30,117 nt of DNA from JAODBQ01 sp038213195 (GCA_038213195.1 JBBQTN010000041.1:1-30117); one strand, 5' to 3'; shown: positions 8,093-15,192, numbered from the stretch's first letter. Numbers and translations: made by a program. The notes: generated from the letters alone by a model not told the origin.

Positions 8093-9466
8093 CTACTTGC
8101 TCCCTCTTGTCGGTCGGGACTGGCCGCCGTTCGCTGCGCTCACTTCGGCTGCTCCCTCCGTGCGACTCGTCGCTGGCGCTTCCCTCGCCGGCGCGCGCCG
8201 CTCGCCCTGGCCGCCGTTCGCTGCGCTCACTTCGGCTGCTCCCTCCGTGCGACTCGTCGCTGGCGCTTCCCTCGTCGCCTGCGTCCGTGTCGTTGGTCGG
8301 CGTTCGTCGCGGCGCATGTCGAACGCGACCTTGATCGCGTCGCGCGGCCCCGCGTCGGCCGCGTGGGCGATCGCGGCGTCGTACTCGTCGAGTGCGTACG
8401 TCGCGCTGACCATCCGCCCGAGCCCGAACCGGCGCACGAGCCCGATCGCGGTGTCGAAGTCGTCGCGGCGGTAGGCGTAGCAGCCGGTGATCCGCACCTC
8501 GCGATGCCACAGCCCCGTGAGGTCGACGGTGACGGTTGACGGCATCCCGACCAGCACCACCTCGCCCCCGGGCGCCACGACGGACAGCGCCTGTTCGAGC
8601 GAGCGGCTGGTGCCGACGCAGTCGAAGACCTGGGTGACCCCGCCGGTGAGCTGGTCGCCGGCGATCAGCGACGCGGATTGGCTGCGCACGATCCTCGCCA
8701 GCTCGTCGGGCGCGCAGACCGTGGCCCCGAGCTCACTCGCGAAGCGCCGCTGGGACTGGTACTTGGCGGCGATGACCGGCACCGAGCCCGACCCGCCGCC
8801 CAAATCGTCGCGACCGATGATCGCCGCGAGCGTGAGCAGCCCGACGGTGCCGGCGCCGATGATCGCGACGCTGCCGCCGCGGTGCTCGCGCGCCGCGCGG
8901 GCCGCGCATGCGGTCGGTTCGACCATCACCGCGTCCTCGTCACTGAGGTCGTCGGGTACGTCGACGAGCTGCAGCGGATGGGCCACGAGCCCCTCGCTCC
9001 ACCCTCCGCCCGTGGCGCAGCAGTACCCGGTCTGCAAGCCGGGCTTGAGGTGACCGAACGCGACCCGTTCGCAGCGGTTGATGTCGCCGGCCGCGCACGC
9101 CGCGCACACAGGGTGCACGCCGCGGATCGCGCAGTGCAGCACCGGGATCAGCACGACGCGCCGCGACGCAGGTTCGCCGGGACCGGCGACGGTGTCGGCG
9201 ACGAGCTCGTGGCCGAGGGTGAACGGGAAGCTGACGATCGAATCGAAGTACGCGCCGGCCTGGCCCTGCACGGTGGCGAGATCGCTGCCGCAGATCCCCG
9301 ACAGCCTCGGCCGCAGGCGCACCCACTCCGGTCCTGGCAGCGCGGGCGGATCGTCGCGCACCAGCTCCAGCGGACCCGCCTTCGCCGCGGTCGCCGGGGC
9401 CACTGCGGAGAGGACGCGGGCCAGGCCGATCCGGCCGAGCTTGCGGTCGATCTGCAGCGCCTTCAC
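8093..9466 (-). CDS. Zinc-dependent alcohol dehydrogenase with repeat-derived tail
   Basis: A 457-residue MDR-family dehydrogenase. The catalytic zinc site is suggested by Cys59 (GICGSD) and His86-Glu87 (LGHELV), and the structural zinc site by Cys121, Cys124 and Cys132 with a nearby Cys112. The Rossmann motif is GAGTVGLL at ~204-211. Such enzymes interconvert alcohols and aldehydes or ketones with NAD(P). The normal fold ends near residue 385 (AIKVAFDMRR); the final ~60 residues are encoded by two identical 68-bp direct repeats and look non-catalytic. The GTG start at 9466 overlaps the reductase stop (GTGA), so translation is coupled. It directly precedes the LarA-like gene. Substrate is unknown; context suggests a fatty alcohol, aldehyde or hydroxy acid. 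Confidence 0.88.
   Translation of the reverse strand: MKALQIDRKLGRIGLARVLSAVAPATAAKAGPLELVRDDPPALPGPEWVRLRPRLSGICGSDLATVQGQAGAYFDSIVSFPFTLGHELVADTVAGPGEPASRRVVLIPVLHCAIRGVHPVCAACAAGDINRCERVAFGHLKPGLQTGYCCATGGGWSEGLVAHPLQLVDVPDDLSDEDAVMVEPTACAARAAREHRGGSVAIIGAGTVGLLTLAAIIGRDDLGGGSGSVPVIAAKYQSQRRFASELGATVCAPDELARIVRSQSASLIAGDQLTGGVTQVFDCVGTSRSLEQALSVVAPGGEVVLVGMPSTVTVDLTGLWHREVRITGCYAYRRDDFDTAIGLVRRFGLGRMVSATYALDEYDAAIAHAADAGPRDAIKVAFDMRRDERRPTTRTQATREAPATSRTEGAAEVSAANGGQGERRAPAREAPATSRTEGAAEVSAANGGQSRPTRGSK
8120..8274. repeat. Two identical 68-bp direct repeats, period 87 bp, inside the dehydrogenase 3' end
   Basis: Bases 8120-8187 and 8207-8274 are identical (both begin CTGGCCGCCGTTCGCTGCGC and end CTTCCCTCG). 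The 87-bp period equals 29 codons, so the duplication keeps the dehydrogenase frame open and writes the same Glu-Gly-Ala-Ala-Glu-Val-Ser-Ala-Ala-Asn tail twice. A shorter relative sits inside the reductase gene at 11617-11649. The element looks like a dispersed repeat that inserted and then duplicated. Confidence 0.9.
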
Positions 9467-11868
9467 CCTCGCGTCCCGCCGCTAACGAAGGAACGGCGCC
9501 GTTCGCGCTCGCCGAGCATCGGGCCGACCGGCAGCAGCGGGCGCGGACCGCCGGGCGCCCTCGTCCACTGCTCGACCAGCCAGCCGCGCTTGCGCGCCAG
9601 TGCGGCGAGGCGCGTCTCCGGATTGACGGCAACCGGGAAACCGACCGCTTCGAGCAGCGGCAGGTCACTGGTCGAGTCGGCGTAGGCGACGCACTCGTCG
9701 AGCCGGAAGCCCTCCGCGGCGCAGTACTCGGCGAGGATCTCGGCGCGGGTCTCACCCGTCGGTGGCACCTGCGACAGCTCGCCGGTGTACGTGCCGTCGG
9801 GGTTGACGGTCATCTTCGCGGCGACGATCTCGTCGAACAGTGGGGCGAGCCCGGCCACTGCGAAGTCCAGCGCGCCGGTGATCAGCACGGTGCGGTGGCC
9901 GAGTGCACGGTGCTCGCGCACGCGGCGGATGCCGGCGGGGAAGCTCTTGGTGAGGATCACGCGGCTGAACAGCTCGGCGGTGTCGGCGTCGATCTGGGCG
10001 ACCGAGGCATCCTCGTAGCGCCGGTAGAAGTAGCGCAGGAAGTCGCCCCGGTCCTTGCGGTCGAGGGCCAGCAGGCGCGGCGCCTCGACCAGCGCGCGGG
10101 CGACGTAGCGCACCCGTTCCGGACCGTTCAGCCGCCGCGTCGCCAGCCAGGAGTAGCTCTCCACGACATTGCTGGCGATCAGCGTGTTCTCGAGGTCGAA
10201 CGCGGCGACGTGTCGGCTCGGATCGAGGACGGCCTTGCGCAGCCGCGCAGCGCGGTCGGTGCGGGTCCTGCCCGGGGTGGTCTTGACCCGGGCGTGCTGG
10301 GCGATCGACGGCAGGTGGATCTCGGTGATGTACGACGGCCAATCGATCGAGCGCGGGTCGAGGTTGAACGTGGCGCGGTCCTGCGGCGCGAGCATCTCGC
10401 GCAGCGCGAGCAGGTTGTCGACCTGGTACACCGCTTCGCACTCGGTGTACAGGCCGTACAGCTCGACGTACTCGAGCGCGCGTTCGACGTCGGACTTGCG
10501 CTCTTCGAGCTTGGCGGCCATCGTCGCCTGCTTGCCGCGCAGCGGCAGCTGCTGGAGCACGCCTTCGGCACGGTTGATCATCGTCTTCGCCCGGCGCAGC
10601 TGGCCCTCGACGCGGTCGCGCCCAGGGAACTGGAACTCGGGCAGCACGATCGGCTGCCCCTCTGCGTCGTAGATCGGGTGCGCGGTGAACCATTCGCGCA
10701 CCTTGTCGATCAGCAGGCGGTAGTGCAGCGGGTTGGTGCTGCCGCTGGCGACGTGCGTGATCGGCGGAGCGGCGTCGGGACCGACAGCGGCGACGGCGAT
10801 GATCGCGCTGACCACGAGGTCGACGGGGATCACGTCGATCGTGCCTTCCGGGTTGCCGGGGAACTGGCTGAGCAGCCCGCGGGCGTAGCTGATGATCACC
10901 GGCTCTGCCATCCGGAAGCCGCGGATCCAGCCGGGCGCGGGCTCGGCGAGGGCCGACTCGATGATGCTCGGGCGGACGATGCTGACCGGGATGTTGCCCT
11001 TCGTGTCCGTCAGCGCCTGCTCGCCGAGTGCCTTGGTGAACGCGTACGCGTCGGGCCAGCCGACGCTGGCGGCGCGTGCCCGCCCGGCCTCGACGAGTTG
11101 GTCGCGCACCCAGCTCTCGCGCAGGGACTCGGTCTTCGCGGCGAGCGCCGGTGCTCCGGCCGCGCCGAGCTCCCGGTGCGCGTCGTGGCGGAACGCACGG
11201 AGCCGGTCAGGCTGGCGGCTCGCGGCTTCTGCGTCGCTGCGCAGCCGGCGGGCGGCCGTCACCTCGGTACGCCAGTTCAACCCGATGTCGAACGGGCCGG
11301 CGCTGACCAGTTGCTCTGGCGCGTTGCCGCGCCGGTTCCCGGCGACGTAGCAGGTGCTCACCGCGACGAGGTGCGGCGCGACGCCGAGGTCGCGCAGCGT
11401 CGCGGCGATGCGCATCGGTCCGAGCAGGTTGATCTCGACAGCGGTGTCGAGGGGCGAATCGAACGCGACGGCCGCCGCCGAGTGGATGACGGTGCCGCAA
11501 CTCGCCAGCGCCGCCCTGCCGGTGTCGTCGAGCCCGAGCCCGTCGGCGGCGACGTTGCCGGCGATCACGGAGATCCGCCGCGCGCACATCTCGTCGAAGG
11601 TCTCTGTTCTCGGATGGTCGGGACTGGCCTCCGCTGCGCTTCGGCTGCTGCCGGCCGCGTGCATCGCGCGGAGCCGGTCGAAGGCGTTGTTCTTGAGGAT
11701 CTCGCGCCGGACGCGCTCGTCGACCGAGGTCCGCTTGCCGGTGCGGACGAGCAGCACCAGCTCACACTCCGGCACGCTGCGGAGCAGCCGTTCGATCAAC
11801 GCCGTGCCGACGAACCCGGTGCCGCCTGTAATAGCGATCCGCGTGCCGGCGAGCTGCTCAGCGATCAT
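9463..11868 (-). CDS. Fatty acyl-CoA reductase fused to an HAD-IB phosphatase-like domain
   Basis: An 801-residue fusion. Residues 1-~390 form an NAD(P)-binding acyl-CoA reductase domain: GGTGFVG at 15-21, STCYV near 171, and the YxxxK pair Tyr275/Lys279. Residues ~440-530 resemble the male-sterility C-terminal domain of fatty acyl reductases (FNLDPRSIDWPSYITEIHLP). Residues ~550-760 form an HAD-IB domain: motif I FDLENT (Asp558), motif II TGALDF (~664) and motif IV ADSTSDLP (~730). The second acidic residue of HAD motif I is Glu560 instead of the usual Asp. The reductase half should reduce acyl-CoA or acyl-ACP to aldehyde or alcohol; the HAD role is unknown. Residues ~74-84 are encoded by a repeat insertion. 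An upstream ATG at 11898 lies inside the palindrome, so 11868 is preferred. First gene of the operon. Confidence 0.85.
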   Translation of the reverse strand: MIAEQLAGTRIAITGGTGFVGTALIERLLRSVPECELVLLVRTGKRTSVDERVRREILKNNAFDRLRAMHAAGSSRSAAEASPDHPRTETFDEMCARRISVIAGNVAADGLGLDDTGRAALASCGTVIHSAAAVAFDSPLDTAVEINLLGPMRIAATLRDLGVAPHLVAVSTCYVAGNRRGNAPEQLVSAGPFDIGLNWRTEVTAARRLRSDAEAASRQPDRLRAFRHDAHRELGAAGAPALAAKTESLRESWVRDQLVEAGRARAASVGWPDAYAFTKALGEQALTDTKGNIPVSIVRPSIIESALAEPAPGWIRGFRMAEPVIISYARGLLSQFPGNPEGTIDVIPVDLVVSAIIAVAAVGPDAAPPITHVASGSTNPLHYRLLIDKVREWFTAHPIYDAEGQPIVLPEFQFPGRDRVEGQLRRAKTMINRAEGVLQQLPLRGKQATMAAKLEERKSDVERALEYVELYGLYTECEAVYQVDNLLALREMLAPQDRATFNLDPRSIDWPSYITEIHLPSIAQHARVKTTPGRTRTDRAARLRKAVLDPSRHVAAFDLENTLIASNVVESYSWLATRRLNGPERVRYVARALVEAPRLLALDRKDRGDFLRYFYRRYEDASVAQIDADTAELFSRVILTKSFPAGIRRVREHRALGHRTVLITGALDFAVAGLAPLFDEIVAAKMTVNPDGTYTGELSQVPPTGETRAEILAEYCAAEGFRLDECVAYADSTSDLPLLEAVGFPVAVNPETRLAALARKRGWLVEQWTRAPGGPRPLLPVGPMLGERERRRSFVSGGTRG
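11617..11649. repeat. Dispersed repeat fragment inside the reductase gene
   Basis: GGTCGGGACTGGCC, then CGCTGCGCT and TTCGGCTGCT, match in the same order the bases just before and within the repeat at 8112-8152, with two short deletions. It encodes reductase residues ~74-84 in frame, in a Ser/Ala-rich loop between beta-strands that is not part of the usual fold. Confidence 0.65.
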
Positions 11869-11890
11869 CGAGCCTGTTCTAGCACAGTCG

Positions 11891-11906
11891 TCTACCATCT
11901 GGTAGA
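11891..11906. promoter_or_regulatory. Palindromic operator at the TetR/reductase divergence
   Basis: TCTACCATCTGGTAGA is a perfect 7-bp inverted repeat around 2 bases, the usual size of a TetR-family site. It ends one base before the TetR ATG at 11908. It contains TACCAT (11893-11898), a TANNNT -10 box 9 bases before that ATG, so bound repressor would block the TetR promoter. For the opposite operon, TAGAAC on the minus strand (11881-11876) is a weaker -10 candidate 7 bases before its ATG, putting the palindrome in its -35/spacer region. Self-repression and operon control by the adjacent TetR protein is inferred. Confidence 0.7.
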
Positions 11907-11907
11907 G

Positions 11908-12501
11908 ATGCGTACCGACACCCGCCAGCGGATCCTCACCTCGGCGACCGACCTGTTCGGTCGCCGCGGCGTCGAAGCGGTCTCGCTCGATGCGATCGCC
12001 GCCGATGTCGGAGTCGCCAAGCAGACGCTGCTGTACTGGTTCGCGAGCAAGGACGAGCTGATCCAGGCCGTGCTGGTCGACGTCGTCGCGCAGCTCTCGG
12101 TGGTGATCGCCGCCGCGACCCGCGCCGCCGCAGACGATCCCCTGGAGCGCGTCGAGGCCGTCGTCCGCGCGGTGTTCCGCCTCGCGGTGCGCCGTCCGGC
12201 GCTGCTCGGGCTGGTGCGCGAGATCAGCCGCCTTCCGCCTGCCGTCGCCGAGCGATTGGTCGGAGAGCTGCGCGACCTGGTCGACCGCGCCGTCGTCTAC
12301 CTGGCGTCGGAGATGGACGCCGGACGGTTGCGGCGCGCCGACCCGCGGCTGCTCGCTTCGCTGTGCTACGCCACAGTCACTGGCATCGCCACCGAACCCG
12401 AGGCGCTGCGCGCGGTCGGCTGGGAACCGTCGACCGCCGGCCTACGCCGCCTGCGCAGCGAGCTGCTGGCCTTCTTGCGCGCTGCCCTCGAACCACGTTG
12501 A
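11908..12501 (+). CDS. TetR-family transcriptional regulator
   Basis: A 197-residue regulator of typical length. The N-terminal helix-turn-helix is clear: RQRILTSATDLFGRRGVEAV, then SLDAIAADVGVAKQTLLYWF and SKDELIQAV, at residues ~5-55. The C-terminal helical domain (~60-197) would bind the inducer and dimerise; its ligand cannot be told from sequence, though an acyl-CoA or fatty acid is plausible given the neighbours. The ATG at 11908 lies one base after the palindromic operator and has no ribosome site, consistent with a leaderless message. It is divergent from the reductase operon and probably controls it and itself. The open frame continues far upstream on this strand, but that part is antisense to the reductase gene and is not coding. 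Confidence 0.9.
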   Translation: MRTDTRQRILTSATDLFGRRGVEAVSLDAIAADVGVAKQTLLYWFASKDELIQAVLVDVVAQLSVVIAAATRAAADDPLERVEAVVRAVFRLAVRRPALLGLVREISRLPPAVAERLVGELRDLVDRAVVYLASEMDAGRLRRADPRLLASLCYATVTGIATEPEALRAVGWEPSTAGLRRLRSELLAFLRAALEPR

Positions 12502-12707
12502 CGCCGCATCTCGAAGCGGCGGCCCGCCGATCGGGGTCGACGCTTGTACCGATCCTGCTCAGAGATGGGCAGATCCCGTACCAGCGTCCGCTCCGACAGC
12601 GGCGGGCAGCGGCCGGCGGCGGCCGGCGTCGGATGGCGGGGCGCGGGCGGGTGGTTCCGTCGGCGGCCGGCGACGCCTGCTGGTGCACCGGTTGCGATGA
12701 TGGGGCG

Positions 12708-13655
12708 GTGAAGATCGGGATGTGCTTTCCGCGGGAGCTCGATGCGTCGCTCGTGGTGCGGTTCGCTGAGCGGCTCGACGCCGGCGGCGCGGACGAGCTG
12801 TGGGTGATCGAGGACTGCTTCTACACGGCAGGGGTGAGCCTCGCCGCAGCGGCGTTGGCGCGCAGCGAGCGGCTCACCATCGGCATCGGGATCATGCCGG
12901 CGGTGGCCCGCAACCCCGCGGTCACTGCGATGGAGGTGGCCACGCTGTGCGGGCTCGCTCCCGGCCGCGTCATCGCCGGCATCGGCCACGGCGTCCAGGA
13001 GTGGATGGCGCAGATGGGCGTCAGGCCCGCATCACCGGTGACCACGCTGGAGGAAACGATCACGGTGGTCCGTCGGCTGCTCGCCGGCGAGGAGGTGACG
13101 TTCGCCGGCCGTGCCGTCCAGCTCGACCGGGTTCGCCTCGCCGCGCCGCCGTTGCCAGCGCCGCCCGTGCTCGCCGGGGTGCGCGGGCCGCGATCGCTCG
13201 CTGCCGCCGGCCGCTGCGCCGACGGGATCGTCCTCGCCGAGTTCAGCGGCCCTGCCGCGGTTCGCGCCGCGGTCGCCGCTGCCGGTTCGCCGCCGAACTT
13301 CGAGGTGGCGGTGTTCACCGTGACCCATGTCGACCGTGATCGCCGGGCAGCGCGGCAGTGGATCGCGCCGTACCTCGCCGCGATGGTGACCGCACCGCCG
13401 CCCGGGCTGCGCGGCGCGCCGTTCTTCGATGAGCTCGGCGCGCTCGTCGCCCGCGACGGTGCGACCGGCGTGGTCGACATGCCCGACGACTGGTGGACCG
13501 AGCTGTGCGCCGTCGGCACGCCCGACGATGTCGCCGCCCACGTCGACGCGCTGGCGACGGCCGGCGTCACCCATGTCGGTCTGTTCCCCAGTCCCGACAC
13601 CGAGGTTGCGCTCGGCCAGCTCGACGTCGTGCTCGACGCCGTGATCGACCAGTGA
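12708..13655 (+). CDS. Luciferase-like (LLM class) flavin/F420-dependent oxidoreductase
   Basis: A 315-residue TIM-barrel oxidoreductase of the bacterial luciferase-like family. Support: the N-terminal KIGMCFPRELDASLVVRFAE, strand-loop TIGIGIMPAVARNP, then GRVIAGIGHG and PVLAGVRGPRSLAAAGRCAD (phosphate-binding region), and a C-terminal CAVGTPDDVAAHVDALATAG with THVGLFP. Related actinobacterial proteins use reduced F420 or FMN; substrate unknown. The start is a GTG at 12708, where homology begins; the longer open frame upstream overlaps tetR in another frame. The 206-bp gap before it (12502-12707) holds no gene or clear promoter. It may be independent of the TetR locus. Confidence 0.85.
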   Translation: MKIGMCFPRELDASLVVRFAERLDAGGADELWVIEDCFYTAGVSLAAAALARSERLTIGIGIMPAVARNPAVTAMEVATLCGLAPGRVIAGIGHGVQEWMAQMGVRPASPVTTLEETITVVRRLLAGEEVTFAGRAVQLDRVRLAAPPLPAPPVLAGVRGPRSLAAAGRCADGIVLAEFSGPAAVRAAVAAAGSPPNFEVAVFTVTHVDRDRRAARQWIAPYLAAMVTAPPPGLRGAPFFDELGALVARDGATGVVDMPDDWWTELCAVGTPDDVAAHVDALATAGVTHVGLFPSPDTEVALGQLDVVLDAVIDQ

Positions 13656-13734
13656 CGGCAGCGTGCGCCGATGGACTGAGCGGGCGGCCGGTCGCCGGAG
13701 CCTGGCAGCGGGGCTCGGGTGCTGCTCGTCGCCG

Positions 13735-13788
13735 TTCTGGTCGCAGCCGGAACGGCACGTGCGGTGGCAGGTTCCCGTTGCGACCGGT
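13735..13788. repeat. Intergenic hairpin repeat, copy 2
   Basis: Starts with the shared 18-mer TTCTGGTCGCAGCCGGAA. The complementary arm GTTCCCGTTGCGACC follows after about 17 bases, giving 13 of 15 possible pairs, and the copy ends in CGACCGGTCGACC, shared with copy 3. Same orientation as copies 1 and 3. Confidence 0.75.
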
Positions 13789-13805
13789 CGACCCCGCCGG
13801 ACGTC

Positions 13806-13831
13806 GGGCCGGGGTCGGGGTCGGGGTCGGG
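13806..13831 (+). repeat. GGGGTC tandem tract, G-quadruplex-like
   Basis: Five runs of three or four G separated by two bases (13806-13808, 13811-13814, 13817-13820, 13823-13826, 13829-13831). This fits the G-quadruplex pattern on the plus strand and lies exactly between hairpin repeat copies 2 and 3. Confidence 0.6.
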
Positions 13832-13847
13832 CGTTGCTCATCGCCCG

Positions 13848-13901
13848 TTCTGGTCGCAGCCGGAAGGCTACGTAAGTGGTTCTGGCTGCGACCGGTCGAC
13901 C
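13848..13901. repeat. Intergenic hairpin repeat, copy 3
   Basis: Starts with TTCTGGTCGCAGCCGGAA; the arm TTCTGGCTGCGACC follows after about 13 bases, and GGTCGCAGCC / GGCTGCGACC pair perfectly over 10 bp. Ends in CGACCGGTCGACC like copy 2. It is the best-preserved hairpin of the three. Confidence 0.78.
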
Positions 13902-13993
13902 GCTGCCGGCGAGGCCGACTGCGTGCCCACGCGGTCGTCGGTCCGCTGAGGGGGCAGTGCACGCCGACCGACAGCGTCGTCGCGGGCGACGGG

Positions 13994-15166
13994 TCAGTGG
14001 TCGGTGCGGCGGCGGCGGTTGCCGTGGCGATCGAGCGCGAGGCGGACGAGCTCGTCGATCAACGCCGGGTAGCTGAGCCCCGTGGCCTGCCACAGCTTCG
14101 GATACATCGAGATCGGGGTGAACCCGGGCATCGTGTTGATCTCGTTGCACAACCAGCCGCGCCCGTGCTCCTCGAAGAAGAAGTCGACGCGGGCGAGGCC
14201 GTCGGCGCGCAGCAGCTCGAACACGCGCACCGCCAGCGCACGGACCTCGTCGCTCTGCGCAGTCGTCAGCGGCGCGGGCACCAGCGCCTTCGCGCCGTCG
14301 TCGACGTACTTGTCGGCATAGTCGTAGAACTCGGCGCCCGGGACGATCTCGCCCGGCACGCTCGCCCGTGGCGGCCGGCCGCCGAGCACCGCGACCTCGA
14401 TCTCCCGCGCCTCGACGGCCTCCTCGACGAGCACCCACTCGTCGTACGACAGTGCGAGGCGGAGCGCGTCGCGCAGCGCCTCGACCGTCTTCGCCTTCGA
14501 CACGCCGATCGAGGAGCCCATGTTCGCCGGCTTGACGAACAGCGGCAGCCCGAGCTCCTCGGCCAGCCGCGCCGGCGTCCCGGGGGTCAGCTGGTCCTCG
14601 CGCAGGGCGCGGTGGCGGACCTGGGGGATTCCGGCGGCGGAGAGGACCTGCTTGGCCATCGCCTTGTCCATGCCGAGCGCCGCGCCGAGCACGCCGCTGC
14701 CGACGTAGGCGACGCCGGCCAGCTCGAGCAGGCCCTGCATCGTGCCGTCCTCGCCCATCGGGCCGTGCAGGATCGGCAGCACGACGGTGCGCACATCGTC
14801 GAACTGCTGCGCGCCGAGGATCTCGCTCGGCGAGATCGACCGGCCGTCGGTCGAGAGGTGGTCCGGCAACGCACCCGGACCTGCGGCGAGCGCGTGCTGC
14901 GCCCCGGTGGCCACCGACCACGAGCCGTCGCGCGAGATGCCCACCGGCGTGACCCGGTACGTCGCCGGATCGGCGGCGCGCAGCACGTGGGTCGCGCTGG
15001 TGCAGCTGACGTCGTGCTCGGCCGACTGCCCGCCGAACAGCACGACGAGGTGGATCCGACGTTCGCCGGTGCCGGGCTCCCGGTCGCCGTCATCGCCGCC
15101 GCTGACGTCGCCGGTGGCGGGATCGCTCTCGTGCGGAACGGCCGCGCTGACGTCGCCGGTGCCCAT
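13994..15166 (-). CDS. ddl: D-alanine--D-alanine ligase
   Basis: A 390-residue ATP-grasp ligase that joins two D-alanines for peptidoglycan. Family blocks: LVVLFGGQSAEHDVS (residues ~40-54), HGPMGEDGTMQGLLE, VGSGVLGAALGMDK, FVKPANMGSSIGV (ATP binding), ARVDFFFEE and the metal/substrate block CNEINTMPGFTPISMYP. The ATG at 15166 gives ~36 extra N-terminal residues rich in Gly, Asp and Ser before the usual start of the fold; they contain a 15-residue in-frame duplication. This start is favoured because a TACCGT -10 box lies 8 bases before it, mirroring the murF promoter; an internal start is possible. Divergent from murF, whose substrate it makes. Confidence 0.93.
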   Translation of the reverse strand: MGTGDVSAAVPHESDPATGDVSGGDDGDREPGTGERRIHLVVLFGGQSAEHDVSCTSATHVLRAADPATYRVTPVGISRDGSWSVATGAQHALAAGPGALPDHLSTDGRSISPSEILGAQQFDDVRTVVLPILHGPMGEDGTMQGLLELAGVAYVGSGVLGAALGMDKAMAKQVLSAAGIPQVRHRALREDQLTPGTPARLAEELGLPLFVKPANMGSSIGVSKAKTVEALRDALRLALSYDEWVLVEEAVEAREIEVAVLGGRPPRASVPGEIVPGAEFYDYADKYVDDGAKALVPAPLTTAQSDEVRALAVRVFELLRADGLARVDFFFEEHGRGWLCNEINTMPGFTPISMYPKLWQATGLSYPALIDELVRLALDRHGNRRRRTDH

Positions 15167-15174
15167 CCCCGGCG

Positions 15175-15184
15175 ACGGTACCGT
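15175..15184. promoter_or_regulatory. Mirror-symmetric divergent promoter of ddl and murF
   Basis: The perfect palindrome ACGGTACCGT supplies TACCGT as a TANNNT -10 box on both strands. On plus, 15179-15184 is followed by 8 bases and the murF ATG (15193); on minus, 15180-15175 is followed by 8 bases and the ddl ATG (15166). The two ATGs are exactly equidistant from the centre. No ribosome site fits either side, so both messages are probably leaderless. The two -10 boxes share bases, so polymerase should not open both at once. Confidence 0.65.
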
Positions 15185-15192
15185 GTGCGCCG

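Larger units (their letters stand above)
13656..13993. other. 338-bp non-coding stretch with hairpin repeats and a G-rich tract
   Basis: This gap separates the convergent luciferase-like gene and ddl. It holds two copies of the hairpin repeat (13735 and 13848) and, between them, a GGGGTC tract. Open frames across it show no recognisable protein and simply read through the repeats. No promoter for either neighbour is expected here because both genes end at this gap. A role in mRNA 3' ends is possible but not shown. Confidence 0.7.

Noticed and set aside
8093..8274. CRISPR-like array from the repeated 68-bp units
   Set aside because: Only two copies, 19-bp spacer, inside an open reading frame and no cas genes.
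6539..8539. 666-codon plus-strand open frame opposite the LarA-like gene and dehydrogenase
   Set aside because: Low-complexity His/Val/Arg composition without motifs; the minus strand has clear enzymes.
9895..11907. Plus-strand open frame running into tetR from far upstream
   Set aside because: It is antisense to the reductase gene. Only the part from ATG 11908 shows TetR homology, and the operator and -10 box lie right before that ATG.
12502..12707. Gap after tetR searched for a gene or promoter
   Set aside because: Only GGCCGGC-type simple sequence and no TANNNT box at proper distance from GTG 12708; nothing reportable.
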